Counted from the stretch's first letter, positions 49,265 to 61,179 are shown. The stretch is 64,000 bases of DNA from Megalobrama amblycephala (GCF_018812025.1 NC_063058.1:20975797-21039796), one strand, 5' to 3'. The notes: a model not told the origin generated them from the letters alone. Numbers and translations: made by a program.

Positions 49265-51780
49265 AAGATTCTGTAATTATTTGGACTTTTTGTGAGAATA
49301 AGTTTTATCCCTTGTGATTTCTCATACTGCACGTCTGACACATTACTGATCCCAAAATTTGATTCGCCATATTTATTACATTACAATTAATGTAATTTCA
49401 GACTCTAATGCAGATTGAAGGGTTGAAACCCTGAACGCGTACAATAAAACTGTTTAATTTGATTCAAAGATATTCATCACTGAGAAACAAAAAGCCTGAG
49501 AAGTCGACTGTCTCATTGCATGCAACAATGAGAGGAATCCTTACAAGCATTAGCCAACGGTTTAATTAAGTCAAGGCTTTTGTAATGCAAACAATCGGTC
49601 TTGACGTTATCTGTTGTTGATGCACTATAACCATCAACTCCAGATGTCCCTTCTCCAGTTTTAAAATCTGGATAAAAGCGGTCAAATCACTAGCATTGCG
49701 TTTCCCACAGAATTTGCCTCATTAGTGTTATATAACTGTTAGAAAAGAGTCTGAGTGCACTTGTCTGTTCTTTTATCACAATTACATAACCAGTAGTACA
49801 TCATGCAAATGTGTCAGAGTAACAGTCACTAATGTGGTACCCGAACCCAACCGGCAGGTCAAATGTTTGTGCAAGATGGTTTATGGAAAAATTTCACTGT
49901 TTACACAGACACCGATGGGCTGAACCATCCCAGAAGGATTTGAAACTGTGACATCATAAAGGGCACCACACAATAACAGTCCTGTCCATAAATGGTAAGG
50001 CTTTTGATTAGTAGTAATAAAACTGGGAGTTGGCTCGTAATACATCCACTGCTGAGCACTATATAAAAAAATACTTTAAAGACTATCAATTCTGTTTGGA
50101 CACAGGTTGACGTTGTAAACATTGGTGAGGGGATTTTTGTTTTTAATGAAATTAGAGAGACTTGGACTCAACGTTTTCCACTCTTGTCTAACGTTTGGAC
50201 GACTATGGCTCCATTGTTTATATGGTTGTTACAACATTTCTTGTAATGACATTTTCAGTTTGATGTGGGGTTGCCACATCTCTTTAACATAAACATTCGA
50301 GTTGCAATTGCTAACAAAGGACGCGTGTCATTACATGTGCTCTTTCAGAAGGAAATGTTCACTGTCTGGATGCAGGCATTACCAAAATGCTTTCAATGCA
50401 ACTTAGTTTGGTCGGTCCATCTGGGTAACGCCCTTGGGCAGCTGTTTGTTATCATGCAATCTACCTGAATGGGGAAAGACCCATATCTTGTCAAAATTAC
50501 ATATATTAAATAAGGAATAATGTCTGACAACAATATCATACATCTCTATATAAATACCGTAATCACAGACACTCCTGTCCAGGTGGGATTAGACTTCTCA
50601 GAGGATGCCTGAAAAACAGAGGTTTTGTGAGGAAAATACAAGCTTCTTCAATTCAGACTGGTTTAAATGAAAGTATGAAAGAAACACAAACATACCTAGG
50701 GAAATAGTCTCATCTGAATAGGCCTTCGCAGCTCCGAATCTTCTGTGGCTTGGGTGCATATGTCTATGTGTGTGGGGCTTGCTGCTTTGTTGGCAGGATG
50801 TTGAGAAGCTGCTGCCATCATAATTCTCACACATATGCATATCTGCACATGTGAGAAAGGAAATTACATATGCAGAGAATGCACTGTGTTCTAGATTAAA
50901 GACTGATCATAACTGTGATGGTTTAGATTAAGTGTCAGGGTCAGCCAACACAAATGACTTTGACAAATCACATTCTGCTTCTCAGTTCTGATGTGTTTTA
51001 AAAGCTTAAAATAATGTAAGACAAAAATATGTGTGCTGTTATTGCTGGTATTTCATCCTTCTCGTGAGAAAAAAAGTGCAACTCAAACCTAAACTGTATT
51101 TGCATGATCTAAGTCATACAATACCATACGATTTTCAAATTTATCAAACAGTAAGTAAACATAAGGGTAATCATTTTATAGACACCAGTAGACAAACAAA
51201 ATATGCATAAAACAAAGAGATTGTTTGCCATTTAAATATCATTTAGTAATCAAGTATTTTTTTTTTAATCTTGTTTTGCCTTTAAAATCAGAAAATCCTT
51301 ACAACAAGATAAATTTAACTGAGAAGCAATATTGCATAAGATATTAATGCTGTATCTTGCCAGTGCAGTAAGACAAAATACACAAAATACATTCTCTGAG
51401 CAAGCAAGTATTATGCAGTGTTAAATGTATTCTGATTCAAAAAATGTTAGACATTTTAAATAGGAAACAAAAAAGATTACTTAAAAACTTTTTTGCATTA
51501 ATATTATTTCTCAATAGACACTATATAAAAAGCTCACTTTGCTTCTTATCACCAATTATGTTATCATCACAATAATGAATCATCAAAAAAAAAAAAATGT
51601 CAAGGTTTTTTTTTTTTGGTATATGCACAGTATTGTCAATAATCATTACCTTTTTAATGAGCAACTAAGACAGTATTAAGGCAAATTGAGTATATTCTGT
51701 GCTGATCATTCTGCAAAGAGGCTGTAACTTTGAGACTCTTTGTTAAGAGTAATCACAGAGCATCGCCCCTCTCTGAGCTC
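49265..51780. other. Spacer upstream of fgl2
   Basis: No recognised gene. A minus-strand exon-like segment (50841-50696) ends in a consensus donor and begins after TCACATGTGCAG, but its translation is not recognised. The human gene order places FGL2 inside a CCDC146 intron, so a trace of CCDC146 was sought; none was recognisable. Confidence 0.4.
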
Positions 51781-51789
51781 TCATAGTTC

Positions 51790-51795
51790 TATAAA
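51790..51795 (+). promoter_or_regulatory. fgl2: TATA box of fgl2
   Basis: TATAAA within TTCTATAAAGGGAG lies 91 bp before the start codon. That places a start site near 51820 and a short leader of about 60 nt. It suits a strongly inducible gene. Confidence 0.6.
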
Positions 51796-51880
51796 GGGAG
51801 GTGGTCCTCCAGTCCCTCTTGTTCATTCTCTCTCACACTCTTCGACACATTGAACAGACCTGCTCACCATACAGGACACA

Positions 51881-54800
51881 ATGTGGCTCACTGTGTTTTA
51901 CACATGGGGAAGCCTCTTAGCATTTTCTGTGTGTGACATCTGCCCAGAAACCTCAGAGGACGCTGCTTCATGTGTAAAGCTGAAGCCCCTTGGGCACTGC
52001 GGGGACGAGGACAACTTGTGCCCTTATCAACTCACCCTTCCTCCTCTCTCCATCCAGCTTCCCAGGCCTTTTAGGGAGCTGGAAAAAATGGCCAAGGAGC
52101 TGCAGAACCTAAAGGAAGAGGTGAACCAGCTGAGGAGGGATTGCCAAGAATGTAAGGACAGGCATAGTATTGAAAGGGGTGAATGGAAGGACCACAGCGA
52201 AGAAGAGGAAAAGAGACCTCAAAGTCAAAGGCATAACACCAGCGTCAAGGAGACACAAAGTCATAGTGGAGAACAGGTGGTCCAGATCTTCACTTCAACA
52301 CTACCGCAAAGAGACACATCAGAAGGTGAAGGAACCGTCAAGGGTGGTGTGAAGAGGCTCCATCATTCCATTCTGGAAAGTCAGAGATGGAACATTAATC
52401 CGAGGATTGATCTAAACCAAGGCGCCACAGATCAGAGGTCTCAGATGAGCAGGGAAGTAAAAATATTTAGCCCCTCACTTTACGAGATACCAGAGGACAT
52501 ATCTGAGGTCAATCTGGTGGTCTCACCTACACCTGAGGAGAAGGAACTCAAGTCTAAGCGAAGTGAATTAATAGAACCGTCCCTTCCTAGAAAAAAGGAC
52601 GATGTACAGTCCGCAACCCCTGGGAGATTGCAGTCAAAGAATCTCAGGGATGGACATGTGAAGAACATTAGTAGCATCCTGGCGGCGAGAAGAAGAGTAA
52701 AGAATGTGCCTGATCCGAACAGGTTAAGCGGCATTTCAAGGGATGCTAACACTAAGACAATGGATTTAAACACATCAGCTGGGAACAGAAGGGTTGTAAA
52801 GTTTCCTGGAGTGGGTGGACCATTGAGGCCAAAGGGATCCTACATAAACAGTAGAGTTATCAAGGTTAACAATGAAGAAAGACTGAAGAACCCTGCTTTG
52901 GTGAGAAAGACTAATCCACAAGCGGGGGACATGACGGTCAAGACTGAGCCAGAAGAGGCTGGATTTTCCCCAGCAAGAAGTGGCATTATGAGGGTAAAAG
53001 AAACAAGTCCTCATATAGCAAACACAAAATCTGGGGCAGTCAGTGGACTGATCCCATCAACAGATGACCAAAACAAACAAGACATCAGTAGGGTTTCTGG
53101 TTTCAGAACAGATGATGGACATGGCCTGAAAGATGCAAGCCAAGTGACTATAGTTAGGGAGGACAATTTGAGAAAGGTAAACAAGACCGAGATTACAAGG
53201 CTTCCAACAAAACCGGGTAAAGAAAACCCAGGAGATGTGATTCACATAGCCACAAATAAGTCAGCCTCTAGTGTTATGAAACAAGCAGAACAGCCAAACA
53301 TATTTAAAGAGGAACAGCAGCATGTGGGACTGAGTGAAAGTCTGGTAGTTATTAGTAGCAGGGCAGAGACTAGTTTCAAAGTGGATAGAGAGGACTTGCC
53401 TTTCCGAGGCAGACAGGTGGAAAATGAAAAACATGTAAACCCAAACGCAGAAACTAATAATGGACAAATTGATTCCACAATTTTGGATAAAGTTGACAGC
53501 ACTTTTAATGAAAGGACAGTTAATCCACTGTTTCCAGATCTTAACGATAAGATACAGCCAGGAACATTCATTGAAGGGCCAAAAGAGGAAATTGGTATTA
53601 ACTCACTGAGTGCAGGGACTGTAAAGGACACCCCGAGCCACAGCAAAGCCATCTTGCTGGAAAAAGATCTGGTGAAGCCTACTCTTGTCCCAACTGTAAA
53701 GAGTAAATCGATAGATAGTACACCAAGTATGACCAGTAGGGTTCAACCACCTGTGGTAGGCCAGGGGATAAGGAGAATTTCAATAACTCCACTCAAAGCA
53801 AAAGTTGAAGAGGAACAGCCAAAGAATAACAAGAACATCAGCAAGATACATGAAGTAAGTCAAGACAACATAAGGTATGTGATGTCAAACCCCCCAAGAA
53901 GCCCTGAGATACATCCAGTAACTTCACCTAAGGACCTCAAACTAAGACAACCTATTTTTATGAACAAAATGTCAGCAAACAGGACTGTTGGAGTTCCTTC
54001 GAAGCTATCCATCCCAGTCAGAAACATCAATATTGCCAGGAAAAATGGCACTGGAATTATAAAACAAAGTTATTTAAGGAAGAAGCCAATCTCTCAAACT
54101 GAGACAAAAATAAACAGTGGCTTGAAGACAAAGGTGACTCAATTCTTTAGTCCCACTGATGCAACATCTACTGTAGAACAAGATCAAACAGAAGAAATCA
54201 AACACACCCCGCAGGTGATGAGGTCAAAATCACAATCAGAGTCTCAAAATGCAGGTGATGTACAAGATTTGTATAAGGTTCAAGAAGATAAGAACCGAAT
54301 TGGAGACAACAGTGAGACTGTGTTGATACCAAACATTGGGAACCAAGCAGAGGATTCTAAAACTCAAAGTGGAGCATCAAATTCACATATTGGTGGGAAA
54401 GAAAGCAAGACATTTAGTTTGGGAACTGCTGATACCAGCAGTCAACAGCTATTTGAAGTGGACAAGACCAGCAGTGGGAAAAAAAGGCCAACTGCATCCA
54501 CCTTAAGGAAAGAGTTATCTAAGAAACCAGTAACAACTCAATTCACAACCTCGACAGTCTCCTTTACGGACACAGACCATGAAGATGGTAAAAAAAACAT
54601 TCGTACAGTGACAAACACACATGTTGAAATGGCTAAAAATGTCAGTCAGGATACACCCATAAGCTTCGAAAATATCGGAGCAACAAGAGAACTGGAACTT
54701 ATTAAACTTAATAAAGACAGAGTGGAACAAAACTCTGGGGACATATCCAACCCAAATAGTGCGGACAAAGCCCAAGGTTACAGTGAAGGGACATACGCAA

Positions 54801-55034
54801 TTCCAGTTGTTTTGGAAACGCTTACAAATGTTGAAGAAATTAAGGGCTCAAAGCTTTTCTCACTCAGCCCTGAGGACACAGCTAAGGGATTTAAATCACA
54901 TGCAGTCAATGATGAGGTAACAGAGCGAGAGCAAGTAGAGAACAAAAACAACAGCACCTGTCTCAGTGATTGTAACACTACGTCAACCCAACAGTCTACA
55001 ACCCAGACCAGGCCTCTATTGGACTCTGGAAGAG
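51881..55034 (+). CDS. fgl2: fgl2 exon 1 (3154 nt, N-terminus and linker)
   Basis: One uninterrupted frame of 1051 codons from MWLTVFYTWG to the donor GGAAGAG/GTAGGG. The frame continues 17 codons into the intron and stops, so splicing is required to reach the fibrinogen domain. Human exon 1 encodes only about 200 residues. No clear internal tandem repeat of amino acids was found by eye; short phrases such as SGIxR and xTVKxK recur weakly. Confidence 0.88.
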
Positions 55035-56810
55035 GTAGGGAATTTCTTACCCAACCCATGTTGTTCATTTTTAAGTTTCTCTCCTAGTTGAAGGAGTATT
55101 TACTCTTAATTCAAAATGAATAAAGCACTCCAGAGTGTTTAGAGTATGGATTAGAGTATGTTTATTTCTTGACACAAAGTTTAGAGTATGGTAGAATAAG
55201 TCACTATGACTCTTTGTATAGATTACCCTCAAGGTTTCAGGAGAGTGCAAACAGGGACAAAAATAACTACCGGTAAAAGCAACCTAGATAATCATTTTCT
55301 GGAAATAATACAGTATGAAAGTCTCCTCTAACACATGTTCTGTGACCCTGCACTTTATCTTGATAGTGTGATAGGATTCCAAAATTCTCCATAGCAGGGA
55401 TAAGAGGATATGGATTCTCATCTGAGTAGCAGATGTTTTGGTTTTTGTGAAGAGGACCAGCTGTAGGCGTCTTATTCTGTGTGATGTATCAGGATGTGGT
55501 GTCTTTGTTGAGCTTAAGGAAAGGCTCAAAGTCAAAGACTTTTCAGCAATGCGTAATTGATGCATGTAGAGTTCAGTACCATCCCTTGTCTAAATTTACA
55601 TGTCCAGTGATTGGAGAACAAAATTTGGCACAGCGCTGCTCAGTGTAAGCTCTTAAAACCATGAATAAATATATCCAGGTGGTCCACATTTTTATGTATA
55701 AAACAGCCTTTGCATATCTCTTAGATTAAACATTAAGTACTGTCTGCCGAGTGCAGCTTTGTAATTGGGGTGTGACGACAAAGACAGATAGAAAAAATTT
55801 CAGTGCATCTTGCCCTGTTTTCGTTTTTTTTTTTTTTTAAATATGATCCAGATTTTCAGCTCAGTGTTTATTTTTTTTCAGTTTTAACTCAATTGAATGG
55901 ATTTGTATTGCGTTTTACACAATAAATATGGTTTCAAAGCAGCTTCACAAATAAAAGCCCCTTGCGGGCTTCTCTAGATGACAATGGCAAGGAAATACTC
56001 TGTTTAAGTAAATGTAAGCATGCGGATTTAGGTTGTTTACGCATTGCAATAGCATATTTTATCAACAGAGGGTGACGTAACCTAAAATAATTTTTATTGC
56101 CTACAGAAAAAGGACCTGCACAAGACTGTGCCGATTACATTACGAAATCAAGAAGGAATGGTGTATACAGAGTAACGCCACAGCCGAAAAACAGCACGTT
56201 TCCCGTTTTCTGTGACATGGAGTCCTCTGGCGGAGGCTGGACATTGATCCAGCATCGCTTTGATGGGAGCACAAGTTTCAATCGCACCTGGAACGAGTAC
56301 AAGAACGGATTTGGTAAACTAATAGAAGAGTTTTGGCTTGGCAATGACAAGATTCACTTGCTGACAAAGGCGAAAAACATGTCATTGCGAATAGAAATCG
56401 AAGACTATGAGGGTGTCAGAGAATATGCCCATTATGACCACTTCTATGTGGCCAATGAAAGCCAACAATACCGTCTGTCCATTAGTGGCTACTCCGGTAC
56501 AGCAGGTAATGCTATGCAGTTTAATAAGAAATACAATCATGACCAGAAGCTTTTCACCACTCCGGATAGAGACAATGACCAGTATCCCTCCGGAAACTGC
56601 GGCGCCTATTACAGCTCAGGCTGGTGGTTTGATGCATGCATGTCTGCAAACTTAAACGGCAAATATTATCAATCAAAGTACAAAGGGGTACGTAATGGGA
56701 TATTTTGGGGTACGTGGCACAACATTACAATGGAATATTATCCAACCAAAGACAGACAAGCTTTTAAGACTGTTAGAATGATGATAAGACCTAAAAAATA
56801 TGCAAATTAA
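51881..56810 (+). CDS. fgl2: FGL2-type fibrinogen-like protein with giant linker
   Basis: FGL2 (fibroleukin) is a secreted or membrane-bound fibrinogen-related protein; in mammals it acts as a prothrombinase and as a regulatory T-cell effector. Two exons (51881-55034 and 56107-56810) join in phase 1 to 1285 residues, against about 440 in human. N-terminal residues 1-18 look like a signal peptide. Residues 31-95 match human FGL2 closely (CPYQLTLPPLSIQLP, NLKEEVNQLRRDCQECK). Next comes a linker of about 930 residues without cysteine, rich in Ser, Thr, Lys and Asn, with about ten N-glycosylation sequons. CLSDC (1027-1031) matches human CSKC. The fibrinogen domain (about 1057-1285) is fully conserved. 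Two coding exons match mammalian FGL2. It converges on tmem60. Confidence 0.9.
55035..56106 (+). other. fgl2: fgl2 intron
   Basis: 1072 bp with GT and AG ends (GTAGGG ... TTGCCTACAG). AT-rich, with a T-run near 55826. No repeat or exon was recognised. Confidence 0.7.
56107..56810 (+). CDS. fgl2: fgl2 exon 2 (fibrinogen C-terminal domain)
   Basis: It encodes the fibrinogen-related domain from KGPAQDCADYI to RPKKYAN. The conserved elements are GGGWTLIQHRFDGSTSF, EFWLGNDKIHLLT, the calcium loop DRDNDQYPSGNC, and SGWWFDACMSANLNGKYY. Four cysteines are positioned for the two usual disulfides. Similarity to human FGL2 is very high across the exon, higher than to angiopoietin-like proteins. Confidence 0.95.
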
Positions 56811-56946
56811 TATTTACCTACCAATCCTAAAACCTACCAATTAAATTAAATTAAGCTGTGCAAGTGCAAAACGGCAAATGCTTAAAGTAAATCGCTACTC
56901 TTGTGTTACTGATTTAGTAATAGAAAAATTGTAATGTCAAAACTTG

Positions 56947-56952
56947 AATAAA
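56947..56952 (+). terminator. fgl2: fgl2 polyadenylation signal
   Basis: AATAAA lies 137 bp after the stop codon and is followed by a TG/T-rich stretch ('tctgtatctgttgttttttg'), as expected downstream of a cleavage site. Confidence 0.65.
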
Positions 56953-56969
56953 CATGACAAATGTTTCTG

Positions 56970-58210
56970 TATCTGTTGTTTTTTGAACTGTACACATATG
57001 GATTAGCATACACAACTGAGCCCTTTTGTGTTGCTTTGAAAATGCTGTATTGCTATTTACAGATTCAGCTTCCGTTTGTTTTTTTTTTTGTATATTGTAT
57101 TTTTTTTTTTTACTTGCAAACACCAAAATGTTTGTAAATCTGGGCCAATCCATGACTGTTTAAATGGATATATTCACAATATATCGTCATTTTTTTATAC
57201 AAATATAATATTTTACCAGCTGAATAAAATAATTTGTAATTTTTATATTATTTTCATTGTATTCATTGTTCATTTTCAAACATTGTAATTGTTTTTATGT
57301 AAATTGTAAACCCCAGAAAAGTACCTTGTACAGATAATTCTTTCTAATAAAAGGAAATTTCAATTTCAGTTAAAAAGGAGGATCATAATTACTTAAAATT
57401 AACTAATAAATAAATAACTAAAATATCAATAATAAAATATAACTATAAAGCAAGCAATAATACAAATTTAGCAAATTTCCAATCTCAAAAACAGTTTCTG
57501 CTGAATTGTAACACTTCTGTGTGATCTTGGAAACATCTGTAAATAAAACTATGAACTTATGGACTGAACATCGTCGTAAAGAAAATAAATATGTATCTTA
57601 TAATTACAAGGATGTTGTTATTACTTTTTTATTATCATTTACACACTCCATACAAGAGAAAATTAAATTCCGTAAACATGTATTATGTGAGTTTTGCAAT
57701 GCAAAAAATAAGTGTATGATAAAGAAAGACTTATAATCTCTAAATTATACACCATTAGAACATGTCTTTTTTGTTAGCGAACCATATTGTGTTACAGTAC
57801 TGGTTGAAAAAACAGTGTGTATGCAGCACGTTAACAGTTATTTTTCAAATTTCCATTATGGTATGCCGCTAATGATCTCAGTGTTTCACTAAAATGCAAT
57901 AAATATTCTGAGCAACATTCACAATCAGTTATTTCTGTCACCTGAGTGGAAACTCACCACTGAGATAAAATTCGTAAACCTCCCTGCCTGCATCATTGTG
58001 AACACGAAACGTAGGCTATTCAGCTTCACCCTTGAGCCTGAAAGAAACAAGCAATTCCTGATAAAGAGCTTTAAATAGCTGTACATTCTTATTGTCCGTT
58101 ATATATATATTCCCTTCTTTATGAATAACATCTACTTTCAAGATGATTTTACTCCTGAAGAATACAGTAAAGACTTTTCTGGTGGCTTTCAAAGAGTACC
58201 GTTCATATGT
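56970..58210. other. Spacer between convergent fgl2 and tmem60
   Basis: AT-rich, with T-runs and no recognised repeat or gene. It should hold the tmem60 3' UTR; candidate minus-strand AATAAA sequences occur (TTTATT on plus near 57626), but none is decisive. Confidence 0.45.
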
Positions 58211-58615
58211 TCAGTCTCTTCTGAAGTGGAAAACGTTGTAGCCCAGCTCCACCATGGCTCCGATGAGCAGCACCCAAAGAGGGATGCAAACCGAGCTCAC
58301 CAAGATGTCCGTCAGGTGCTGTAATTTGGCACAGAGAATCAGGCAAAATGCCATTTTAAGCAGCATGGCCACGAGATACCACACGCGCTTCTTCAAGTTC
58401 TCCGCCCCGTTGTGAGGGTCGAACCCAGGCTTGCAGCGGCCTGCCATTTTGACAATGAGCATGAGGAGGAGAATAAGATCAAAGGTCCAGACAGGAAGGA
58501 AGATGAGGAACCAGTTCCAGTCGATTTTCTTGTCCAACTTGAGGACCAGCATAATGAGGAAGATAAGCGTGAAGATCCATGTCAGGAGGACTCTTTGAGC
58601 AAGGGACATGTTCAT
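58211..58615 (-). CDS. tmem60: TMEM60, four-pass membrane protein
   Basis: 134 residues in a single coding exon, against 133 in human. The start is MNMSLAQRVLLTW at 58615, matching human MRMSLAQRVLLTW; 28 further upstream codons are open but lie across the splice acceptor and are not conserved. Four hydrophobic segments lie at about 8-26, 34-56, 78-97 and 104-124. Conserved landmarks are PWNWF/DWNWFLIF, VKMAGRCK.GFDP and ELGYNVF. The function of the family is not established. The single coding exon fits the human gene. Confidence 0.95.
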   Translation of the reverse strand: MNMSLAQRVLLTWIFTLIFLIMLVLKLDKKIDWNWFLIFLPVWTFDLILLLMLIVKMAGRCKPGFDPHNGAENLKKRVWYLVAMLLKMAFCLILCAKLQHLTDILVSSVCIPLWVLLIGAMVELGYNVFHFRRD

Positions 58616-58652
58616 TTGAAACGCTGGCCTGAGGGCACAGCAATAGGCTGAT
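58616..58652 (-). other. tmem60: tmem60 5' UTR and splice acceptor
   Basis: On the minus strand TTTTTCTCTCTCTCAG ends at 58653, a strong acceptor, so the coding exon likely begins at 58652. A nearer CAG at 58631 is a weaker alternative. Confidence 0.6.
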
Positions 58653-59344
58653 CTGAGAGAGAGAAAAACAATCATCAGAAGTACATGCCAATCAATCATT
58701 CAGTTCATTTCATCTTGTGGAGTTGCAGCTTTGGAAATCATGCTGCTAAAGGGGACATTTCAATTTAATAACATTTCAAATTAATAACATTGTAAAATTA
58801 TATTAAAAATAATGTATTAATAATAATAATGAACTAATATATTATTAATCATTAAAAGTAATATGCACTTTTTGCACGTTTTTTATTCAGTGGTTTAACA
58901 GATGTTAAACGGCATTATATTTATTAAAAAGAAGCATTTTCACTAAGAGTCATAGGAGATTATATGCATATTCACAAAAAGGCTATGATTCGGTTTAATA
59001 TTAGTTTAACAATAAATCATTCATTATCACCAAAATAAAATACAGCAAATGGCCAGTGTTCAACGATTTATTCAAATGTAAACTGTTTTAGTTACAGTTA
59101 ACAAACGTACCCAGCAAGCTGTACTTGACATGTAAGGCACACAGATGTGCTGTCTCACTAATAAACTAATATTTCTTTTATTTATATATATTTTATGTCA
59201 ACTGTCCCATCCTGACACTTTGTCAAAATAAAGGAGCTTTTCATTACTAGCACGAAACTAGCATAGACAGACCGGACTGCCTTTTTCCCATTGTATAAGA
59301 GCAAAACACATGAAAAGAAAAAACGCATTGGAAAAAAAACTTAC
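58653..59344 (-). other. tmem60: tmem60 intron
   Basis: Bounded by donor ATTG/GTAAG (59345/59344) and the acceptor at 58653. AT-rich, no other features seen. Confidence 0.55.
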
Positions 59345-59465
59345 CAATTATGAAGACAACCTGGCTGGCCTTTTAGTTAGAAAGATGAAATATCCCTTTC
59401 TCCACTGTATGAACACTGCTACAGATCAGACGTTTTCAAAACAACTTCTCTTGAAGGACTAAGTT
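59345..59465 (-). promoter_or_regulatory. tmem60: tmem60 non-coding first exon and promoter region
   Basis: The minus strand has a good donor at 59344 and the sequence upstream (59440-59520) is GC-richer, with GCGCAGCGCC. The transcription start is probably in this interval. Inferred from splice and base composition. Confidence 0.5.
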
Positions 59466-59539
59466 GGAGTGTGCGCAGCGCCACCTACCTGATTGGAGGA
59501 CGCGCATCACACAGCCCAAGGAGTGTTCAGTATTCAATT

Positions 59540-59547
59540 TTATATAT

Positions 59548-59585
<38 letters not shown>
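59540..59585. repeat. (AT)n microsatellite
   Basis: AT array with one phase break, ending at the left end of the fold-back repeat at 59590. Confidence 0.95.
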
Positions 59586-59589
<4 letters not shown>

Positions 59590-59593
<4 letters not shown>

Positions 59594-60527
59594 GTACAGT
59601 TCAAAAGTTTGGAACCACTAAGATTTTTAATGTTTTTAAAAGAAGTTTCGTCTGCTCACCAAGGCTACATTTATTTAATTAAAAATACAGTAAAAAACTG
59701 TAATATTGTGAAATATTATTACAATTTAAAATAACTGTTTTCTATTTGAATATATTTCACAAAGTAATTTATTTCTGTGATACAAAGCTGAATTTTCAGC
59801 ATCATTACTCCAGTCTTCAGTGTCACATGATCCTTCAGAAATCATTCTAATATGCTGATCTGCTGCTCAAGAAACATTTAATGTGTACAATTGTACAAAA
59901 TATTTGTGTACAATATTTTTTTTCAGGATTATTTTATGAATAGAAAGTTCAAAAGAACAGTGTTTATCTGAAATCTAATCTTTTGTAACATTATAAATGT
60001 CTTTACTGCCACTTTTGATTGATTTAATGCATCCTTGCTGAATAAAAGTATTCATTTCTTTAATTTCTTTTCAAAAAAATACAAATAAAAATTCTTACTG
60101 ACCCCAAACTTTTGAACGGTAGTGTATAATGCTACAGAAGCTTTGTATTTCAGATAAATGCTGTTCTTTTGAACTTTCTATTCATCAAGGAATCCTGAAA
60201 AAAAAAAGTACACAACTGTTTTCAACATTGAAAATAATCATAAATGTTTCTTGAGCAGCAAATCAGCATATTAGAATGATTTCTGAAGGATCATGTGACA
60301 CCTGAAGACTGGAGTAACGATGCTGAAAATTCAGCTTTGCATCACAGGAATAAATTACTTTGTCAAATATATTTAAATAGTACACAGTTATTTTAAATTG
60401 TAATAATATTTCACAATATTACTGTTTTTTACTGTATTTTTAATTAAATAAATGTAGCCTTGGTGAGCAGACGCAACTTCTTTTAAAAACATTAAAAATC
60501 TTAGTGGTTCCAAACTTTTGGACTGTA

Positions 60528-60530
<3 letters not shown>
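59590..60530. mobile_element. Near-perfect inverted repeat element, about 940 bp
   Basis: The left end 'cacagtacagttcaaaagtt' and the right end 'aacttttggactgtactgta' are inverted. The arms (about 59590-60120 and 60140-60530) match almost base for base, for example 'tgctcaccaaggctacattt' and 'aaatgtagccttggtgagca'. AT microsatellites abut both ends. One arm is related to the repeat at 40490-40890. Confidence 0.82.

Positions 60531-60581
<51 letters not shown>
60531..60581. repeat. (AT)n microsatellite
   Basis: About 25 AT units abutting the right end of the fold-back element. Confidence 0.95.
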
Positions 60582-60584
<3 letters not shown>

Positions 60585-60599
60585 GACTTCAGATGCAAA

Positions 60600-60790
60600 A
60601 GCCTCTAAGTGCTTTCTGAAATTTTCTTCTAAAATGAGCATTTTTATCAAGTTTGTATGTTTATGTTCAGTTATTTCACTTTAATGCCAATGAAAATGAC
60701 CTATTAATTGCCATTTAAAGTGAAATTACTAAACCTAAACATACAAGCTTGATAAAAATGCTCATTTTAGAAGAAAATTTCAGACAAAAT
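60600..60790. repeat. Small inverted repeat
   Basis: 'gaaattttcttctaaaatga' with 'gcatttttatcaagtttgta' is repeated in reverse as 'acaagcttgataaaaatgct' with 'cattttagaagaaaatttc'. Stem about 65 bp, loop about 60 bp. Confidence 0.7.
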
Positions 60791-61179
60791 TTCATATATA
60801 TATATATATATATCTTACAAACTATTTCAAAAATCTTCAGAAATCTTCAGTTTATAAGCACATATTTAAACGCATTTATTTATTGTAATAATTGTTCCTG
60901 GCTTCTTGTTGGTCTAAGATGGTCTATAAGCCCTTTAAAACAAAAATTCGAATTTTCCTTCTGAAAAAGAAAAGAAAACACAACACTGAGCAGGAGAAAA
61001 AAAACAAACAAACATTTGAATAGTACGACTTGTAAGAGTGTTACTAAAAACACCACTGATGTGTCTTTATTCAGCCTCAAGATGGCACTGTTTCACTATT
61101 TTGAGTTGTTGAACAGATTCTGACACTAGCAAACTGCTCCATTGAGGCTCTAAAGATGAATTTGCCTCTAAAACCAGAG

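Noticed and set aside
53242..53652. Antisense open frame of 136 codons in fgl2 exon 1
   Set aside because: The sense strand carries the 1051-codon fgl2 frame; antisense openness follows from its codon composition.
58616..58699. 28-codon N-terminal extension of TMEM60
   Set aside because: It runs through a strong splice acceptor; human TMEM60 starts at the equivalent of the Met at 58615.
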